Below, piece after piece: positions 10,605-21,079 of a stretch of DNA of 64,000 nucleotides (the stretch's first letter is position 1; every line of letters starts with the position of its first letter). The stretch is taken from positions 598,001 to 662,000 of the forward strand of contig JAJHZJ010000696.1 in assembly GCA_023548195.1 (NCBI GenBank), written 5' to 3'. The stretch is from Bettongia penicillata ogilbyi (lineage: Eukaryota > Chordata > Mammalia > Diprotodontia > Potoroidae). The notes under the pieces were generated by a model. The model was not told where the DNA came from and made no database searches. It was given only the letters and a program-made list of their open reading frames with translations. A program made the translations under genes and the position numbers.

Positions 10605-10775
10605 TAAGTTTAGTTGTATTTTTTGTAACTTCATTATAATGTTGGTTCCCTTTGTAATTGGTTCCCTTTGTAATCTGTGTATTTTATTTTATGTATTTAA
10701 AAACACAACTCCAAAATGGGATTCAAAGACTTCACTTGTTGGCCAAAGGGGTCCATGACACAAAGAAAGTGAATA
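10605..10775. mobile_element. MER5-like hAT MITE, second copy
   Basis: GTGTATTTTATTTTATGTAT, TTTAAAAACA and GGGGTCCATGACACAAAGAA match the copy at 3299-3575. A GGTTCCCTTTGTAATTGGTT internal duplication is present. Confidence 0.55.
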
Positions 10776-10779
10776 AACC

Positions 10780-11520
10780 TTTCTCCTTCCTATAATTCTA
10801 GAATACTAACTAACCTCTATACAATATGAGAATGATGCCACACTAACCCTGTAGTCTGTCTTCACTGCTCCAGTCTTTGCCATTTCTGGGGCTTGTATGT
10901 GTAGCTAAGAAACCTAGCTGACCAGAGCCTCTAAATAATACTGCCTTGCAGTCATCAATGAAGCAAGGATACATCCAGTATTGTCCACACCATGGCCTTT
11001 TCATTCAGTGCCAGGAGAGCATTTCATAAAAAACTATTCCACGAGTTTCATTCAAAAAATCCATCCAATGACCCAGTCAAGGTAAGGTTAACTCTGAGCA
11101 CTGGTATGTTTTCTTAAGGAGTGTGTGATTTCCCCCCTGGCAGACTTTTATTTTACACCTCCCTCTGTGACGGGTTTTATTTCTGCTAATACTGAAAACA
11201 GATCCTACTTGCCCTCTTGAAAAAGAACAAGAGGAAATGGGTGTTGCTAGTTTGAGTCTTCAGAGAATCATTCCTGATGTGGGTGTGACTTAGCCCTTTA
11301 CCTCTGAGGTCCATGAACTGAATGCCCACCGTACAGTGTGGGGAAGGTAGCAATGTGTGAGCACAGAATAAAAGTGAAATCAATTTCTCTCTGTATTTCT
11401 GGATCTTGCCTCCATAACATACTGGCCACTAGGTCAGCAGTATGATAGGAATTTTTGGAGGCCAAGAAGAGGACAATATGTAAATAAGCCTTGTATCATA
11501 CCCAACCAAGGGGGAGGTGG
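10780..11520. other. Unidentified sequence
   Basis: No family or coding signature recognised on either strand. Confidence 0.4.
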
Positions 11521-11524
11521 GAGT

Positions 11525-11945
11525 TCATAGACTCACAGTATGATGGAATTAGAGCTTGAAGGGACCCAACCCAAAGCTCTAGTTACACAGATGAGCCAAC
11601 AGACACCTAAAATCAAGTCAAATCATTTAAGCACCTACTATGTGCCAGGCACTGTGCTAAACTCTAGAGATACAAAGAAAGGCAAAAACTGTCTCTGCCC
11701 TCAGGATGTTCATAGTCTAATAGGTAAGACAGACAACTATGTCCAAACATGACGTATACAAGATACATTGGAGGTCATCTCAGAGGGAAGGCACCACTAG
11801 TAAGAAGACAAGGAAGGGTGGGATATTAGCTGAGAAATGAAGAAAGCCAGAGGTTATGTAAGTTACTTGCCTGGGGTCACATAGTTAGCAAATCCAAGGA
11901 CCTAAACTCAGGCCCTCCAAAACCAGTCCTCTGCTGGGTTTCTAT
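11525..11945 (-). mobile_element. MIR3 SINE, antisense, split by L2
   Basis: The left part (11525-11598) has GATGGAATTAGAGCTTGAAG GGACC and CAGATGAGCCAACAG. The right part (11849-11945) has GTTACTTGCCTGGGGTCACA and AACTCAGGCCCTCC. The L2 fragment at 11600-11848 lies between. Confidence 0.55.
11600..11848 (-). mobile_element. L2 3' end, antisense, within MIR3
   Basis: Starts TTAAGCACCTACTATGTGCC, then ACTGTCTCTGCCCTCAGGAT: the complement of the L2 3' terminus. It continues into L2 3' UTR (CTCAGAGGGAAGGCACCACT; GGATATTAGCTGAGAAATGA). Confidence 0.75.
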
Positions 11946-12009
11946 TCTGCCATCCATAACCACATCAGTCTTCCCATCCTTTTTTGGGGCTGCCTTTGTT
12001 CATGAATTT

Positions 12010-12135
12010 GGAGCAGCTAGAGGGTGCTGCAATTGATAATGCCTGGCCTGGAGTCAGGAAGATGTATCTTTGCCAAGAAAACCCTAAAGGGGATCACGAA
12101 GAGCTGGGCATAACTGAAAAATAACTCAACAGTAA
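12010..12135 (+). mobile_element. Internally deleted MAR1 SINE with 12-bp TSD
   Basis: Head GAGCAGCTAGAGGGTGCTGC and CCTGGAGTCAGGAAGATG join directly to the tail TATCTTTGCCAAGAAAACCC and GAGCTGGGCATAACTGAAAA; the CORE of about 110 bases is absent. The perfect target duplication GTTCATGAATTT at 11998-12009 and 12136-12147 bounds it, so the deletion lies within the inserted unit. Confidence 0.92.
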
Positions 12136-12344
12136 GTTCATGAATTTAGAAAGCATCTTTTTTTTCCTATCCAGGTAACTCAGGCACCAGAAGTCATGTT
12201 AGGACCCAATTATTTCGCAAAGAGTCTACAACTACAAGAGAGAAGGTTGCTTTTAAAGAAAATAAAAATGAAGTAAAAAAATTAATTAATTCCCAAGTAG
12301 TTCTGGGAAATCAATATATTTGTGTGTGCCCATCTATGTATAAA

Positions 12345-12365
12345 TGTTATGTGTGTGTGTGTGTG
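12345..12365. repeat. (GT)n microsatellite
   Basis: About nine GT units just 5' of the next SINE. Confidence 0.85.
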
Positions 12366-12376
12366 AACACATGTAT

Positions 12377-12611
12377 GGGCAGCTAGGTGGCACAATGGAT
12401 AGAGCACAAGCCCTGAGGTCAGGATGACCTGAGTTCAAATTCAGCTTCAAAATAGCTGTGTAACTCTGAGCAAGTCCCTTCACTTTTTTGCCTCAGTTCC
12501 TTATCTGTAAAATGGATTGGAGAAGGAAATCACAAAACAATCCAAAATCTTTGCTAAGAAAACCCTAAATGTGCTCACAAAGAGTTGAACATTACTGAAA
12601 CAACTGAACAA
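12377..12611 (+). mobile_element. MAR1-type SINE, full length
   Basis: GGGCAGCTAGGTGGCACAAT, GAGTTCAAATTCAGCTTC, CTGTAAAATGGATTGGAGAA, AAAGAGTTGAACATTACTGA and ACAACTGAACAAG in order. Confidence 0.92.
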
Positions 12612-12869
12612 GATACATGCATATATGAATAGCAATGAAGTATTTTATGTGAGACAAATATGTAGTATGAATATATTCAAGAGTAACATCATAAATATTA
12701 ACAAACTTTTAGTATAATATACTTGATACTAAAATATTAGAGGTATAAAAGTGTCATTATCTTTACCTTCTAAACTACAAAAAATTGTGTTGCCAGTTTA
12801 AAATAACCTGATTTTTAAAAGATCATTTTCTATCCTATTTCCCAATTAATTGATTTGGATTTCAGTGAA

Positions 12870-13100
12870 AGGTAATATGGTATTTAAAGTGGAAAAAGAC
12901 CATCTGGCAATAAGAAGATGTTGTTTTGATGAACAGGAACACCTGGGTTCAGGCCCCTCCTCAGACACTTATGACTGATGTGCTAGGCAAGATATTTAAG
13001 CCTTCTGAGCAATAGTTTTCTCACCTAACATCACCAGGTTGTTCTGAGTTTTAAATGAGATCATATATATAAAACACTAGAAAAACTTTAAAGTATTGCA
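12870..13100 (+). mobile_element. MIR SINE
   Basis: Head with CACCTGGGTTCAGGCCCC, CORE with GTGCTAGGCAAGATATTTAA, then GGTTGTTCTGAGTTTTAAAT and a decayed 3' end. Confidence 0.65.
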
Positions 13101-13104
13101 TTAA

Positions 13105-13365
13105 GGTTAAGTCATCACCCATCTCTATGGCCTCAGGAAGGGCATACCTTTCACCTCTTTGGATCTGGGTTTTCCTATTTGCAAAATGGTGGTGATACTC
13201 ATTGCATGCCTTACCTCGGAGGGTGCTGGTGGGTACTTCCAAAGCTATAAAAATGGAAATAAACATGGTCTGGTAGATGGAACAAGAAGTCCTGGGTTCT
13301 AGTCCTTCTTCTAATGCATGCTTCCTATGTAACCATGAGCAAGTGTTGAGCAAGTCAAACTCTCA
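13105..13365 (+). mobile_element. Two decayed MIR-like fragments
   Basis: 13110-13260 has GGATCTGGGTTTTCCTATTT and GCAAAATGGTGGTGATACTC. 13265-13365 has a new head (GTCTGGTAGATGGAACAAGA, AGTCCTGGGTTCTAGTCC). Boundaries are uncertain. Confidence 0.45.
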
Positions 13366-13988
13366 GTGCCACATGCTATGATGTACGAATGGAACAGTGG
13401 GAAATATTTGCATGCCAGGAGTTCACTGCACTGGTGAAACTGGGGAGCAACAAAAATTCTTAACACACACCATCACTGGGAGTCCATTCATTAAACATTT
13501 TGTGCCAAGCATCAGACCAGTCACTTGAAGATAAATATGGCAAGGTCCTTCCCCTCTCCTTTATTAGAGAAGGAAAAACAAATGGGCCACAATCTATACT
13601 GAAGGGAGACATGGACAAAGTTTCAGGGATGGACCACAGGCAAGCACAATAGTGCCTGCGCAGCTCAGAAGAGAGAAAAGAAGAAAAAGTTTACTGGGTC
13701 ACATGACCCCCATCAGAGGGATCAACATGCATCACTTGTTGACAACAGGTGTCTGACCCCCTTTAAGGCAAACTTTGGCATATATTTCAAAGGTGCAAGA
13801 ATGATGTGGAGGGGCATGGGGCACTGAGGAGGTAGGAGCTGACTAGGATTCCATGATACAACGACACAAGAGAGCTGAAATTCAATCCACGTGCATAGCT
13901 CCGGAGTGTTTGTGTGCCTATATCTATAAACACATATACATAAATTTGTATAACGTGGTTACTCTGGCCCCATCCCTCTGAGGATCAG
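13366..13988. other. Unidentified sequence
   Basis: No recognised repeat or frame; one stretch near 13640-13700 is purine-rich. Confidence 0.4.
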
Positions 13989-13989
13989 C

Positions 13990-14178
13990 TCTGTTATATT
14001 CTATCCCACTCTGGGCAAATCACCTAACTTTTCTATGCCTCAGTTTTCTCATCTGTAAAATGAAAATAATTACAGCACCTCCTTTCCAAGGTTGTTACGT
14101 GGATCAAACAAAATATTTGTAAAGTACTTCACATAGTACCTGGAACACAGTAGGCAATTAATAAATGCCTCTTTCCTT
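13990..14178 (+). mobile_element. MIR/CORE-SINE 3' part
   Basis: TGGGCAAATCACCTAACTTT, CTCAGTTTTCTCATCTGTAA, AAGGTTGTTACGTGGATCAA and the terminal CACAGTAGGCAATTAATAAA. Confidence 0.75.
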
Positions 14179-14195
14179 CCTGTCCACCTCATATT

Positions 14196-14276
14196 CATAC
14201 ATAATGTATACATGAATATGTGTGTATGAATACATGCATACCTACACAGACACACATACATACATTATAAATGTAC
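14196..14276. repeat. Imperfect CATA/CACA microsatellite
   Basis: Mixed CATA, TGTG and CACA units after the SINE. Confidence 0.7.
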
Positions 14277-14279
14277 AAC

Positions 14280-15256
14280 ATTCTTTTTTAAGTTATCCAG
14301 ACCCAAGATTTCACCAGGCGATACCCCAGTCCACTAAATCAAGGAGGATCCTGTGATAAATCTCATAATATGTTTTTGTCCATTTAGATATTTGCTGTGC
14401 CCAGTACATCCACTAAGGTTGGTTTGGCACATATGTCCTATTCCCCAATTCTGGAAAGTTCTCTGGGGACCTAGAAATTCTTAGACACTCCCAAATTCAA
14501 ACAGCTTGTTGTGAGAGCCTAGACCCATTGCAGCCATTGCAGTCACTCCCAAATAAAAAGCTACTCAAATCTGGTAAACAAATAGATAAGTATTTTATGA
14601 AGATCTTATTGACTATTCCATCCTTGATCCTTGTAAAAACATCCCAAAACAATTACAGAATAACAAAAATTATAATTACAGTGGAATAAATAACAACAAG
14701 AGAAGCACAAAAAATGATGGGGTGAGGGTCATCTTGGAAGAAAGAGTAACCCCAAGTGGGCTCTCAGAGATGGAGTAGCTGGAGGTCAGGCTTTCACCCT
14801 CACCTGTTCACCGTCCTCCCATGGGTCTCTACTCAGTGGAGCCTCATCATAATATGGGAAGTTGGTAGAAGTTCCCAACAAAAATCTCTCCAGGGATCGA
14901 TACATTCTCTATTGGATATCTGCAGAACTGTATGTCAAAATCTAATTAGAGGTCTGAATTCACCTGATGATAGGACAAGCAGGCTAGCTCAAATTCAAAG
15001 AAATTCTAATACACATGAGATTATTTAAAAAGCTATTAAGCACTTGGAGTTTATTGGAATTAAACTCTCAAATTTCATAAAAGATGGAATTTCACCCATG
15101 ACTGAGGGTGCACTCCCTTCCACAGGGGCTCTAGCTCTGGTCTCCATGTCAACCAAAAACACAAGTCCTTCAGTATTGGCCCAGAGCACCCGTCTCCAGA
15201 GAGCTGATACGCATGCCAAGCTCCATGGGAAGCATCACAGTATAGTAAAATAAGGG
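14280..15256. other. Unidentified sequence
   Basis: No recognised repeat. Short overlapping frames on both strands (14756-15253) have no known motif. Confidence 0.4.
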
Positions 15257-15257
15257 G

Positions 15258-15800
15258 CTCTTGTTATATATTGTTCATCCGTTGTTTTCAAAGAGGACAA
15301 TGACTTCACCAGGTGATGTCTTGACTTGCATGTGAATTGGACTTAAGGGAAGCAGAGTTGCACAAAGTCGCCAGCCTCACTCTCTTTCTGAGTCATCAAA
15401 ATCCAGTAACAGCACAATAGTCAGGATGACTGCTAACCGCCTGGAATACAGCGGATGATGTTGGCATCTTTGAAGCCAGACCAAGTTCTAAGTACTTCAT
15501 AGCACCTGCTTCAGTCACTTCCATGGCCATTGGAACAGATTGTTCCCATCCACCCATTGAGCTGGGGTTTAGTCTTCACATGGTTGGGGTAGATATTCCC
15601 CTAAATCACTGACCATCTTGAAGGCTGATAGTCACCCTCAACCTGGTTTAGTCTGTCTCCTGAGATGAGTTTTATCAAGTTGGGACCTCTGCTCATGCTA
15701 CATCTTCTTGGAGCCACAGATGAGAATTGGGTCAAAAGTGGACACCAAAGGTAGATGAGCAGCCCTGAAAGGGACTCGGCGAGCCCTCAACACCAGAAGT
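15258..15800 (-). mobile_element. Family X retroposon-like repeat, longest copy
   Basis: A repeat I cannot name, present at least six times in this window. On the minus strand its fixed 3' end here is CAATGTCCTCTTTGAAAACA then ACGGATGAACAA. Diagnostic internal blocks (plus strand) are TGATGTCTTGACTTGCATGT, GTTGCACAAAGTCGCCAGCC and TGGACACCAAAGGTAGATG. No coding capacity recognised. Confidence 0.7.
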
Positions 15801-16009
15801 GCTCCGTCTCCCTGAACATTCTATACACCCTGTGGTATGTAACCCTAGCTTCAGTGAACCCTCCTGCAGAGATCTGGGATACCATTACAGTAATATCAAG
15901 AGGGACGTAAGAATCTTGGAGTGTGATGGTCAACTGTTATCTAGGGAAAGAGTGAGAGAGGCATCTAGAAGAGGTCAAGAGGAGGAGGAAGATGGAAGAT
16001 GAGGATGAT

Positions 16010-16215
16010 AATGATAGCATTCATGTAGCACATTAAGGATTGAAAAGAGCTTGACAAACCCTGTGAAGTAAGTGTTATTATCTCCACTTTACAAATGAGT
16101 AAATTCAGGCAGACAAAAGTTAAGTGACTTGCCCTAGGTCAAACAGCTAGCAGGTATCTGATGCAGGATTTGAAATCAGGTCTTCTGCCCTCTAGGTTCA
16201 GTGATCCGTCTGCTG
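16010..16215 (-). mobile_element. CORE-SINE, antisense
   Basis: GATAGCATTCATGTAGCACA, TGTTATTATCTCCACTTTAC, AAGTTAAGTGACTTGCCCTA and GATTTGAAATCAGGTCTTCT in antisense order. Confidence 0.75.
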
Positions 16216-16479
16216 TGCAAACTGTTATGCCTGAGATGACAGACAATTGACTGCCTTCAGACAAGACTCCAGGAGAGACTTGGACAGTTAATTGTATCCT
16301 TTGACTCCAGTTGAACAACTTTAAGCCTTCAAACCACTAATGTGGTTGATGAATGTCAAAGAGAGACTACCAAGAAACAGATTTTCAGGAATGTTCACCT
16401 AATTAATGGAATTTCAGGACAAACAATTGAGAGGTGGCAGGTACAACAAAGATCCTTGAATTCCCCCCCCCACTCCCTT

Positions 16480-16575
16480 TATTTTATGGAGGAGGAAAGA
16501 AAAGCTCAGGGATGAAGTTGTCTTGCCCAAAGCCATTTGAAAGAAGGGATATAAACCCAGGCTATTCAAAAAAAA
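16480..16575 (-). mobile_element. MIR fragment, antisense
   Basis: TTTATGGAGGAGGAAAGAAA, GTCTTGCCCAAAGCCATTTG and ATATAAACCCAGGCT correspond to the complement of the MIR CORE. A poly-A run follows. Confidence 0.4.
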
Positions 16576-16689
16576 AAAAAAACACCAGGACATGGTGGGC
16601 CAGTTCCTATATTATAAACGCTACAAATAAAAGAATGTTATTCCTTCTTACTAAAAAAAAAAATTTTTTTAAATGGCCAAACCCATAGT

Positions 16690-16918
16690 GGCATAATGTA
16701 TCAATAGAAGGTTGGACCAGGATTCACGAATATGCTGAGACAGACACTCTGTCTTCCGTTCCCTCCTTTTCAGTGACACAGAAGAGCTATATGACCATGG
16801 ACTTGTCCCTTTGCCTGCCTGAGCCTATCTCCTCATGTGTCTACTCACACAGGGTTGTTGTGAGGCTGAAATGAGATACTGTATGCAAAGGCCCATGTAC
16901 ATGTCAGTCATCATTATT
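16690..16918 (+). mobile_element. MIR SINE
   Basis: Decayed head, then ATATGACCATGGACTTGTCC, CAGGGTTGTTGTGAGGCTGA and AATGAGATACTGTATGCAAA. Confidence 0.65.
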
Positions 16919-17338
16919 ACAAGATGTCTCTCATTTATTTTAGCCCTCAGGATCCAGGGCTCCCACCACTTCCTCTGCTGTTTATTTTATGATAAAGGTC
17001 TAGCTCCCGGCTCCTCCCAGAGCCAGTCCAAAGGCCAGAAAAACATGGGCAATGTTTAGACTATAAAATGGATTCCCAAACCAAGTATACTACCACCTCA
17101 AAGAGGGTAGTTAGACTCGTCAAGATTCAGTTGAAAAAAGAGTGAATCCCTTAGCTGAAGAAAAATAGCAGAAAACTTCATAGACATGGAAAAGCAGAGT
17201 CTAAATAGGACTGAATGTCATCTATCTTACTCCAGGCAGGACTTAGGCTGATTCTGCGCAGGTATTGAAAGAGTTCAAGGTCAGGTCAGGTGGGCTACAA
17301 TAGGAAGCCCCTCCTTCCTTCCTTCCCTGATCAAGAGG

Positions 17339-17458
17339 CATATATACATGTGCATGTGTGTATGTATTTATGTATGCATATATGTATGTGTGATCATGTA
17401 TGTTTGTATATATATACATATATAATGTAGTATATATATATATATACTTGATGCATAT
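17339..17458. repeat. TATG/TA microsatellite
   Basis: ATGTATG units grading into (TA)n. Confidence 0.85.
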
Positions 17459-17588
17459 TGTCTTTTTCTTTTCTCTTTCTCTCCCTCCCTCCCTTCTTTC
17501 CTTTCTTTTTTCTCTGTTCTTTCCCCCTTTGTTCTTGTATTTCCCTTTTCTCCTTCTTCCTTCATTTCTTCCCTTCATATTTTCTTCC
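17459..17588. repeat. Polypyrimidine tract
   Basis: Almost pure C/T on the plus strand, with CTCCCTCCCTCC and TTCC units; may adopt triplex structure. Confidence 0.85.
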
Positions 17589-17599
17589 CTACCCTTGGC

Positions 17600-18480
17600 T
17601 ATGTCTAGCACTGAACCACTGTGCCTATCCTTGCTAACCTCCCAAATTCTACAGGATTCTGTCTTGCATTGCTGAGGACAAGATTCTCACTGCCATCAGC
17701 CTTCCCCCTTATCCTCTCAGCTTCCTTTGACTTTGCCTTGGGCTGCCTCCAGTTCTGGGATCACACAGTGTCACCAGCCTCTCATCTTCCAACTTCCTTG
17801 GTCTCTAGGGACTTCTCCAGTGCAAGTCAGTCCCAAGACAAGCTCTTATCCATTTCCCACACCCTAGAATCTTCTCCAGTGCAAACCCTGAAGTACCAGG
17901 CCCTGACCCAGCTCCAACATCTCGTCTTGCTTCTGTCAAATGTTGTGCAAGCATCATAGGACCATGTCAACCTGAAGGAGAAGGGATCGCAGTCTGATTA
18001 TGTGCCTTCCTCCTTTCCAACCACTCTGCCTGGGCTCACCCCTCAATACTCCCACTTCATTATATTCTCGACATGTCAATGATTCTGAATCCCCTGTTAC
18101 CAGTATGCAAATTCTGTTCTCAATGCCCAAATTCTTGCTCCTTGATGCCATTAACCTTAATTTGCCCCCCTTTCCCCTCTATAATGTCCCATTCCAGAAA
18201 TATATGTTCCTTTCACTGTGCTCTCTGGAATGCCGGCTCTATAATTAACAAACTTTTATCTCACACCTTTTATTTTCTCATTCCTTCCATCTTCTGGGAT
18301 TTATTAACACCTGGCTCCCTCTCAATGATACTGCTTCACCTGTCACCTTTTCTAACACTGGCTCCACATTATCCTATAACCCCAGCTCAGTAGTCATGGT
18401 AGAGGATTCAGAATACTCTTTCCTCCCCACTAATCTTTCCAGATTCTCCATCTACCACTACCATTCAGTAATACTTAGGT
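17600..18480 (+). mobile_element. L2 LINE, region including endonuclease
   Basis: The frame at 18205-18390 reads CALWNAGSIINKLL followed by degraded ...DLLTPGSLSMILLHLSPF, which follows the L2 endonuclease N-terminus (LWNARSV.NKL ... TETWLSP.D.A.L). Preceding C/T-rich sequence is likely L2 leader/ORF1. The frame is not intact. Confidence 0.7.
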
Positions 18481-18489
18481 TTAGAGCTG

Positions 18490-18838
18490 GGGTGTCTGGG
18501 AGGATGGTAGAATACTCAACAGAAATAGGGATGTCAAGAAGGTTTGGAGGGAAAGATAATGAGTTCAATTTTTAATGTGTTGAAGTTGCTGTCTACAGGA
18601 CATTGATGTGCTGAAGTTGATGTCTACAGGAGAGCCAGCTTGAGCTTTCAAGATGCATGACTGATGGTCAAGAGAGAGGTTAGGACCCACCAAGTAGATC
18701 TGAGTCATCTGCAGAGAGATGATCATTGAAACTATAGAGTTAATGAGATCACCAAGTAAAACAATAAAGAGGAGAAAGAGAAGAGAGTTCTGGATCAAGC
18801 CTTGGGAAAGTCCTATTTTTAGTGGGCATGATATGACT
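18490..18838 (-). mobile_element. L2 ORF2 (RT region), antisense
   Basis: On the minus strand, near 18817-18735, the frame GLSQGLIQNSLLFLLF then LLGDLINS follows the L2 RT motif GVPQGSVLGPLLF...LGDLI. Next comes a degraded ADDSQIY segment (LQMTQIYLVGPNLSLD). It abuts the plus-strand L2, forming an inverted L2 pair. A ~33-bp near-tandem repeat lies at 18581-18632. Confidence 0.75.
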
Positions 18839-18854
18839 GTATATACGCACATAT

Positions 18855-19553
18855 AGGCATACTTGGCTTTATTGTGTTTTGCTTTATTGTATTTTTTACA
18901 AATGAAGATTTCTAGTAACCCTACATCAAGCAAGTCAATCAGTACCATTTTTCCAGCGGCTTATATTCCCAACATGTCTCTGTGTCACATTTTGGTAATT
19001 CTCACAATGTGTGAACTTTTTCATTATTATTATAATATCTATTATGGTGACCTGTGATCAGTGATCTTGGATGTTACTATTTTAATTATTCTAAGACACC
19101 ATGAACTAAGCCTATATAGAAGTGTAGCAGTTGATAAATGTGTGTGTTCTAACTGTTCCACCAGCTGTTGGCATCTCTCTCCCTCTTCTCAATCCTCCCT
19201 CAGGCACAGCAATATTGTAATTAGTCCAATTAATATCCATACAATGACCTCTAAGTGTTCAAGTGAAAGTGTCAAGAGTCAATTAATGCTGCAAACTTCA
19301 TTGTTGTTTTATTTTAAGAAATTGCCACAGACACCCCAACCTTCAGCAACCACCACCCTAATCAGTCAGCGACCATCAACATTAAGGTAAGAACCTCTGT
19401 CAGCAAAAAGATTCTCATTCATTGAAAACTCAAATGATGTTTAGTATTTTTTAAAAAATAAAGTATTTTTAATTAAAGTGTGTGTTTTTTTAGACATAAT
19501 GCAATTGCACATTTAATACACTACACTATAATGCAAGCATAACTTTTATATGC
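18855..19553 (+). mobile_element. Tigger1 deletion derivative (DNA transposon)
   Basis: From GGCATACTTGGCTTTATTGT it follows the Tigger1 5' UTR closely (GTCTCTGTGTCACATTTTGG; GGTGACCTGTGATCAGTGAT; TGACCTCTAAGTGTTCAAGT). At 19261-19283 it jumps to the Tigger1 3' end (CTGCAAACTTCATTGTTGTT; TTTTTTAGACATAATGCAAT; AACTTTTATATGC). About 2 kb of transposase body is absent. A TA precedes the left end; the right terminal inverted repeat is missing or merged into a microsatellite. Confidence 0.92.
19244..19390 (+). pseudogene. Tigger1 transposase ends fused by internal deletion
   Basis: ATG at 19244 opens a 48-codon frame. It joins the first residues of Tigger1 transposase (MTSKCSSESVKS) to the C-terminal tail (LLFYFKKLPQTPQPSATTT, then LISQRPSTLR) and stops at 19388-19390. 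All catalytic DDE residues and the HTH DNA-binding domain lie in the missing part, so it cannot be active. Confidence 0.85.
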
Positions 19554-19682
19554 ATACCTATGTAAACATATATGCATGTATATGTGTATACAAATATATA
19601 TTTGATTCATGTAGAGAGACATATGTCTATGGATGGTTCATATATGTGTATGTACGTATGTACGTACTTATATATTAATCAT
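19554..19682. repeat. Imperfect TATG/GTAC microsatellite
   Basis: ATGCATG, TATGTG and a GTACGTATGTACGTAC run. Confidence 0.75.
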
Positions 19683-19689
19683 CTATATA

Positions 19690-19845
19690 GATATGATCAT
19701 TGAACTCTTGGGAACTGCTGAGACCACCAGGTGAGATATTATATAGAGAAAGTAGAAGAGAGCCCAAGACAGAACTTTGGGGAGCCCCCATGATTAGTGG
19801 CTATGACCTAAATGGAGATCCATAAAAGCAAACTGAGATATAGAC
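19690..19845 (-). mobile_element. L2 ORF2 fragment, antisense
   Basis: ATATGATCATTGAACTCTTG and TAGAAGAGAGCCCAAGACAG, then TGGGGAGCCCCCATGATTAG, match the same L2 RT segment as 18717-18838, so it is a second copy or a duplication. Confidence 0.6.
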
Positions 19846-19849
19846 AAAA

Positions 19850-20065
19850 TAAATGCCAATTGATTGGACTGGGAAGAGTGACACTAACAACTGGGAGACT
19901 CAGGAAAGACTTATTGAAGAAGGTAGCACATGAGCAGGTCCTTGAAGGGAGTTAGAGGTTCCAAGAAGCAAAAGCGAGGAGGAAAGGCATTCCTGTCTTA
20001 GGAGACAGCTTAGGCAAACACAGAGAGGCAATAGAAAGCCCTCCATCATGCCCCTAAGGGAGCAC
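19850..20065 (-). mobile_element. L2 3' region, antisense
   Basis: AATAAATGCCAATTGATTGG at the 3' end, then GGAAAGACTTATTGAAGAAG, GCAGGTCCTTGAAGGGAGTT and GAGGAAAGGCATTCCTGTCT. Confidence 0.55.
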
Positions 20066-20249
20066 TACAAAAACAAAAGGTGAAATGCTGCCTTTTATCA
20101 GGATAGTCACAGGGATGGTGAGTGAAGATATAAAACAGTTAATTAATTTCCAAAAGCAATGATACTATTGACTGGACCCAGAGAGTTGTCAGTGGAACCT
20201 ACCAAAACTCAAAAATGACAAATAGCTTAATACAAATTATTCCTATTCG

Positions 20250-20345
20250 GTCTTACATCTACCTCAGTTTCCTCATCTGCAAAATGAGGTAGCTAAACTA
20301 GATACCTCAGAGGTCCAACTCTAAATCTAGGATTCTATGACCCAG
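20250..20345 (+). mobile_element. MIR3 3' end
   Basis: TACCTCAGTTTCCTCATCTG, then CTAAACTAGATACCTCAGAG and CCAACTCTAAATCTAGGATT: the MIR3 CORE end with its L3-like tail. Confidence 0.7.
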
Positions 20346-20504
20346 AGATGATAGAGTTAAGTCCTGTCTAGTTACAGCATAGGGACTGTATCTAAAATTT
20401 CAATACTACAGTTTATAGCATATCTTGATAAATTCAAGAAGCTATGTCCTATTAAATTTGTGGCAGAGGATCTCTTAAAGAAATAGAAGATTTCATCTCA
20501 TTTC

Positions 20505-20720
20505 ACTGTATCAACAGATTCTTCGTGTTGGAAGAGACTTCAAAGGCTACCTAATCTAACCTTCATACAAACTATTGATGACCACTGACATCCCTGACAA
20601 GTGATCATCTGTCCTGCTCTTGAATAATCTTGAAGTCACTATCATGAGACAGCTCAATCCTGTGCTGGACAATTCTGTTTGTTAAAAATTCTTAAATTGC
20701 TCAGAAATCTGTCTCACAAA
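20505..20720 (-). mobile_element. L3/CR1 3' end, antisense
   Basis: AGAGACTTCAAAGGCTACCT, CTGACAAGTGATCATCTGTC, CTCTTGAATAATCTTGAAGT and TGTTAAAAATTCTTAAATTG in L3 antisense order. Confidence 0.65.
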
Positions 20721-20839
20721 GTAAAACCAAAGCTGATTGATTCTGAGAAGCACTAGAAGGTCCTTCAATCAATAAGATCACAAGCTTGGTTCTCACACAT
20801 CCCAGTCAGAAGAGGAGGAATCTACATTCTGAATCTTCC

Positions 20840-21010
20840 ATTTGAATGAATGAATGAAAAAGCATCTACTAACTGCTTACTATGTACCGTACACTATGCT
20901 AAGTGCCAAGGAGACAAAAAAAAAGTAAAATACCCTCAACAAACTTAGAATCTGCAAGGGACTCAACAACACATGACAGAGAGAAGGTTCAGAACATGAG
21001 AAGATGGAAG
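20840..21010 (-). mobile_element. L2 3' end, antisense
   Basis: (TGAA)3-4 then GCATCTACTAACTGCTTACT ATGTACC, ACACTATGCTAAGTGCCAAG and CCTCAACAAACTTAGAATCT. The TGAATG-type tail is typical of L2. Confidence 0.7.
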
Positions 21011-21079
21011 GTGTCAATGGTCTGGAGAATTAAATAGAAGGGGAAATGACAAGGCTTGTGTTTCTGGCAGCATTCGCAG

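Noticed and set aside
14480..15250. Possible LTR starting TGTGAGAGCC
   Set aside because: No matching CA end, target duplication, polyadenylation signal in place or second copy in the window.
17400..17675. 91-codon frame rich in Phe, Leu and Ser
   Set aside because: Translation of a TA microsatellite and polypyrimidine tract.
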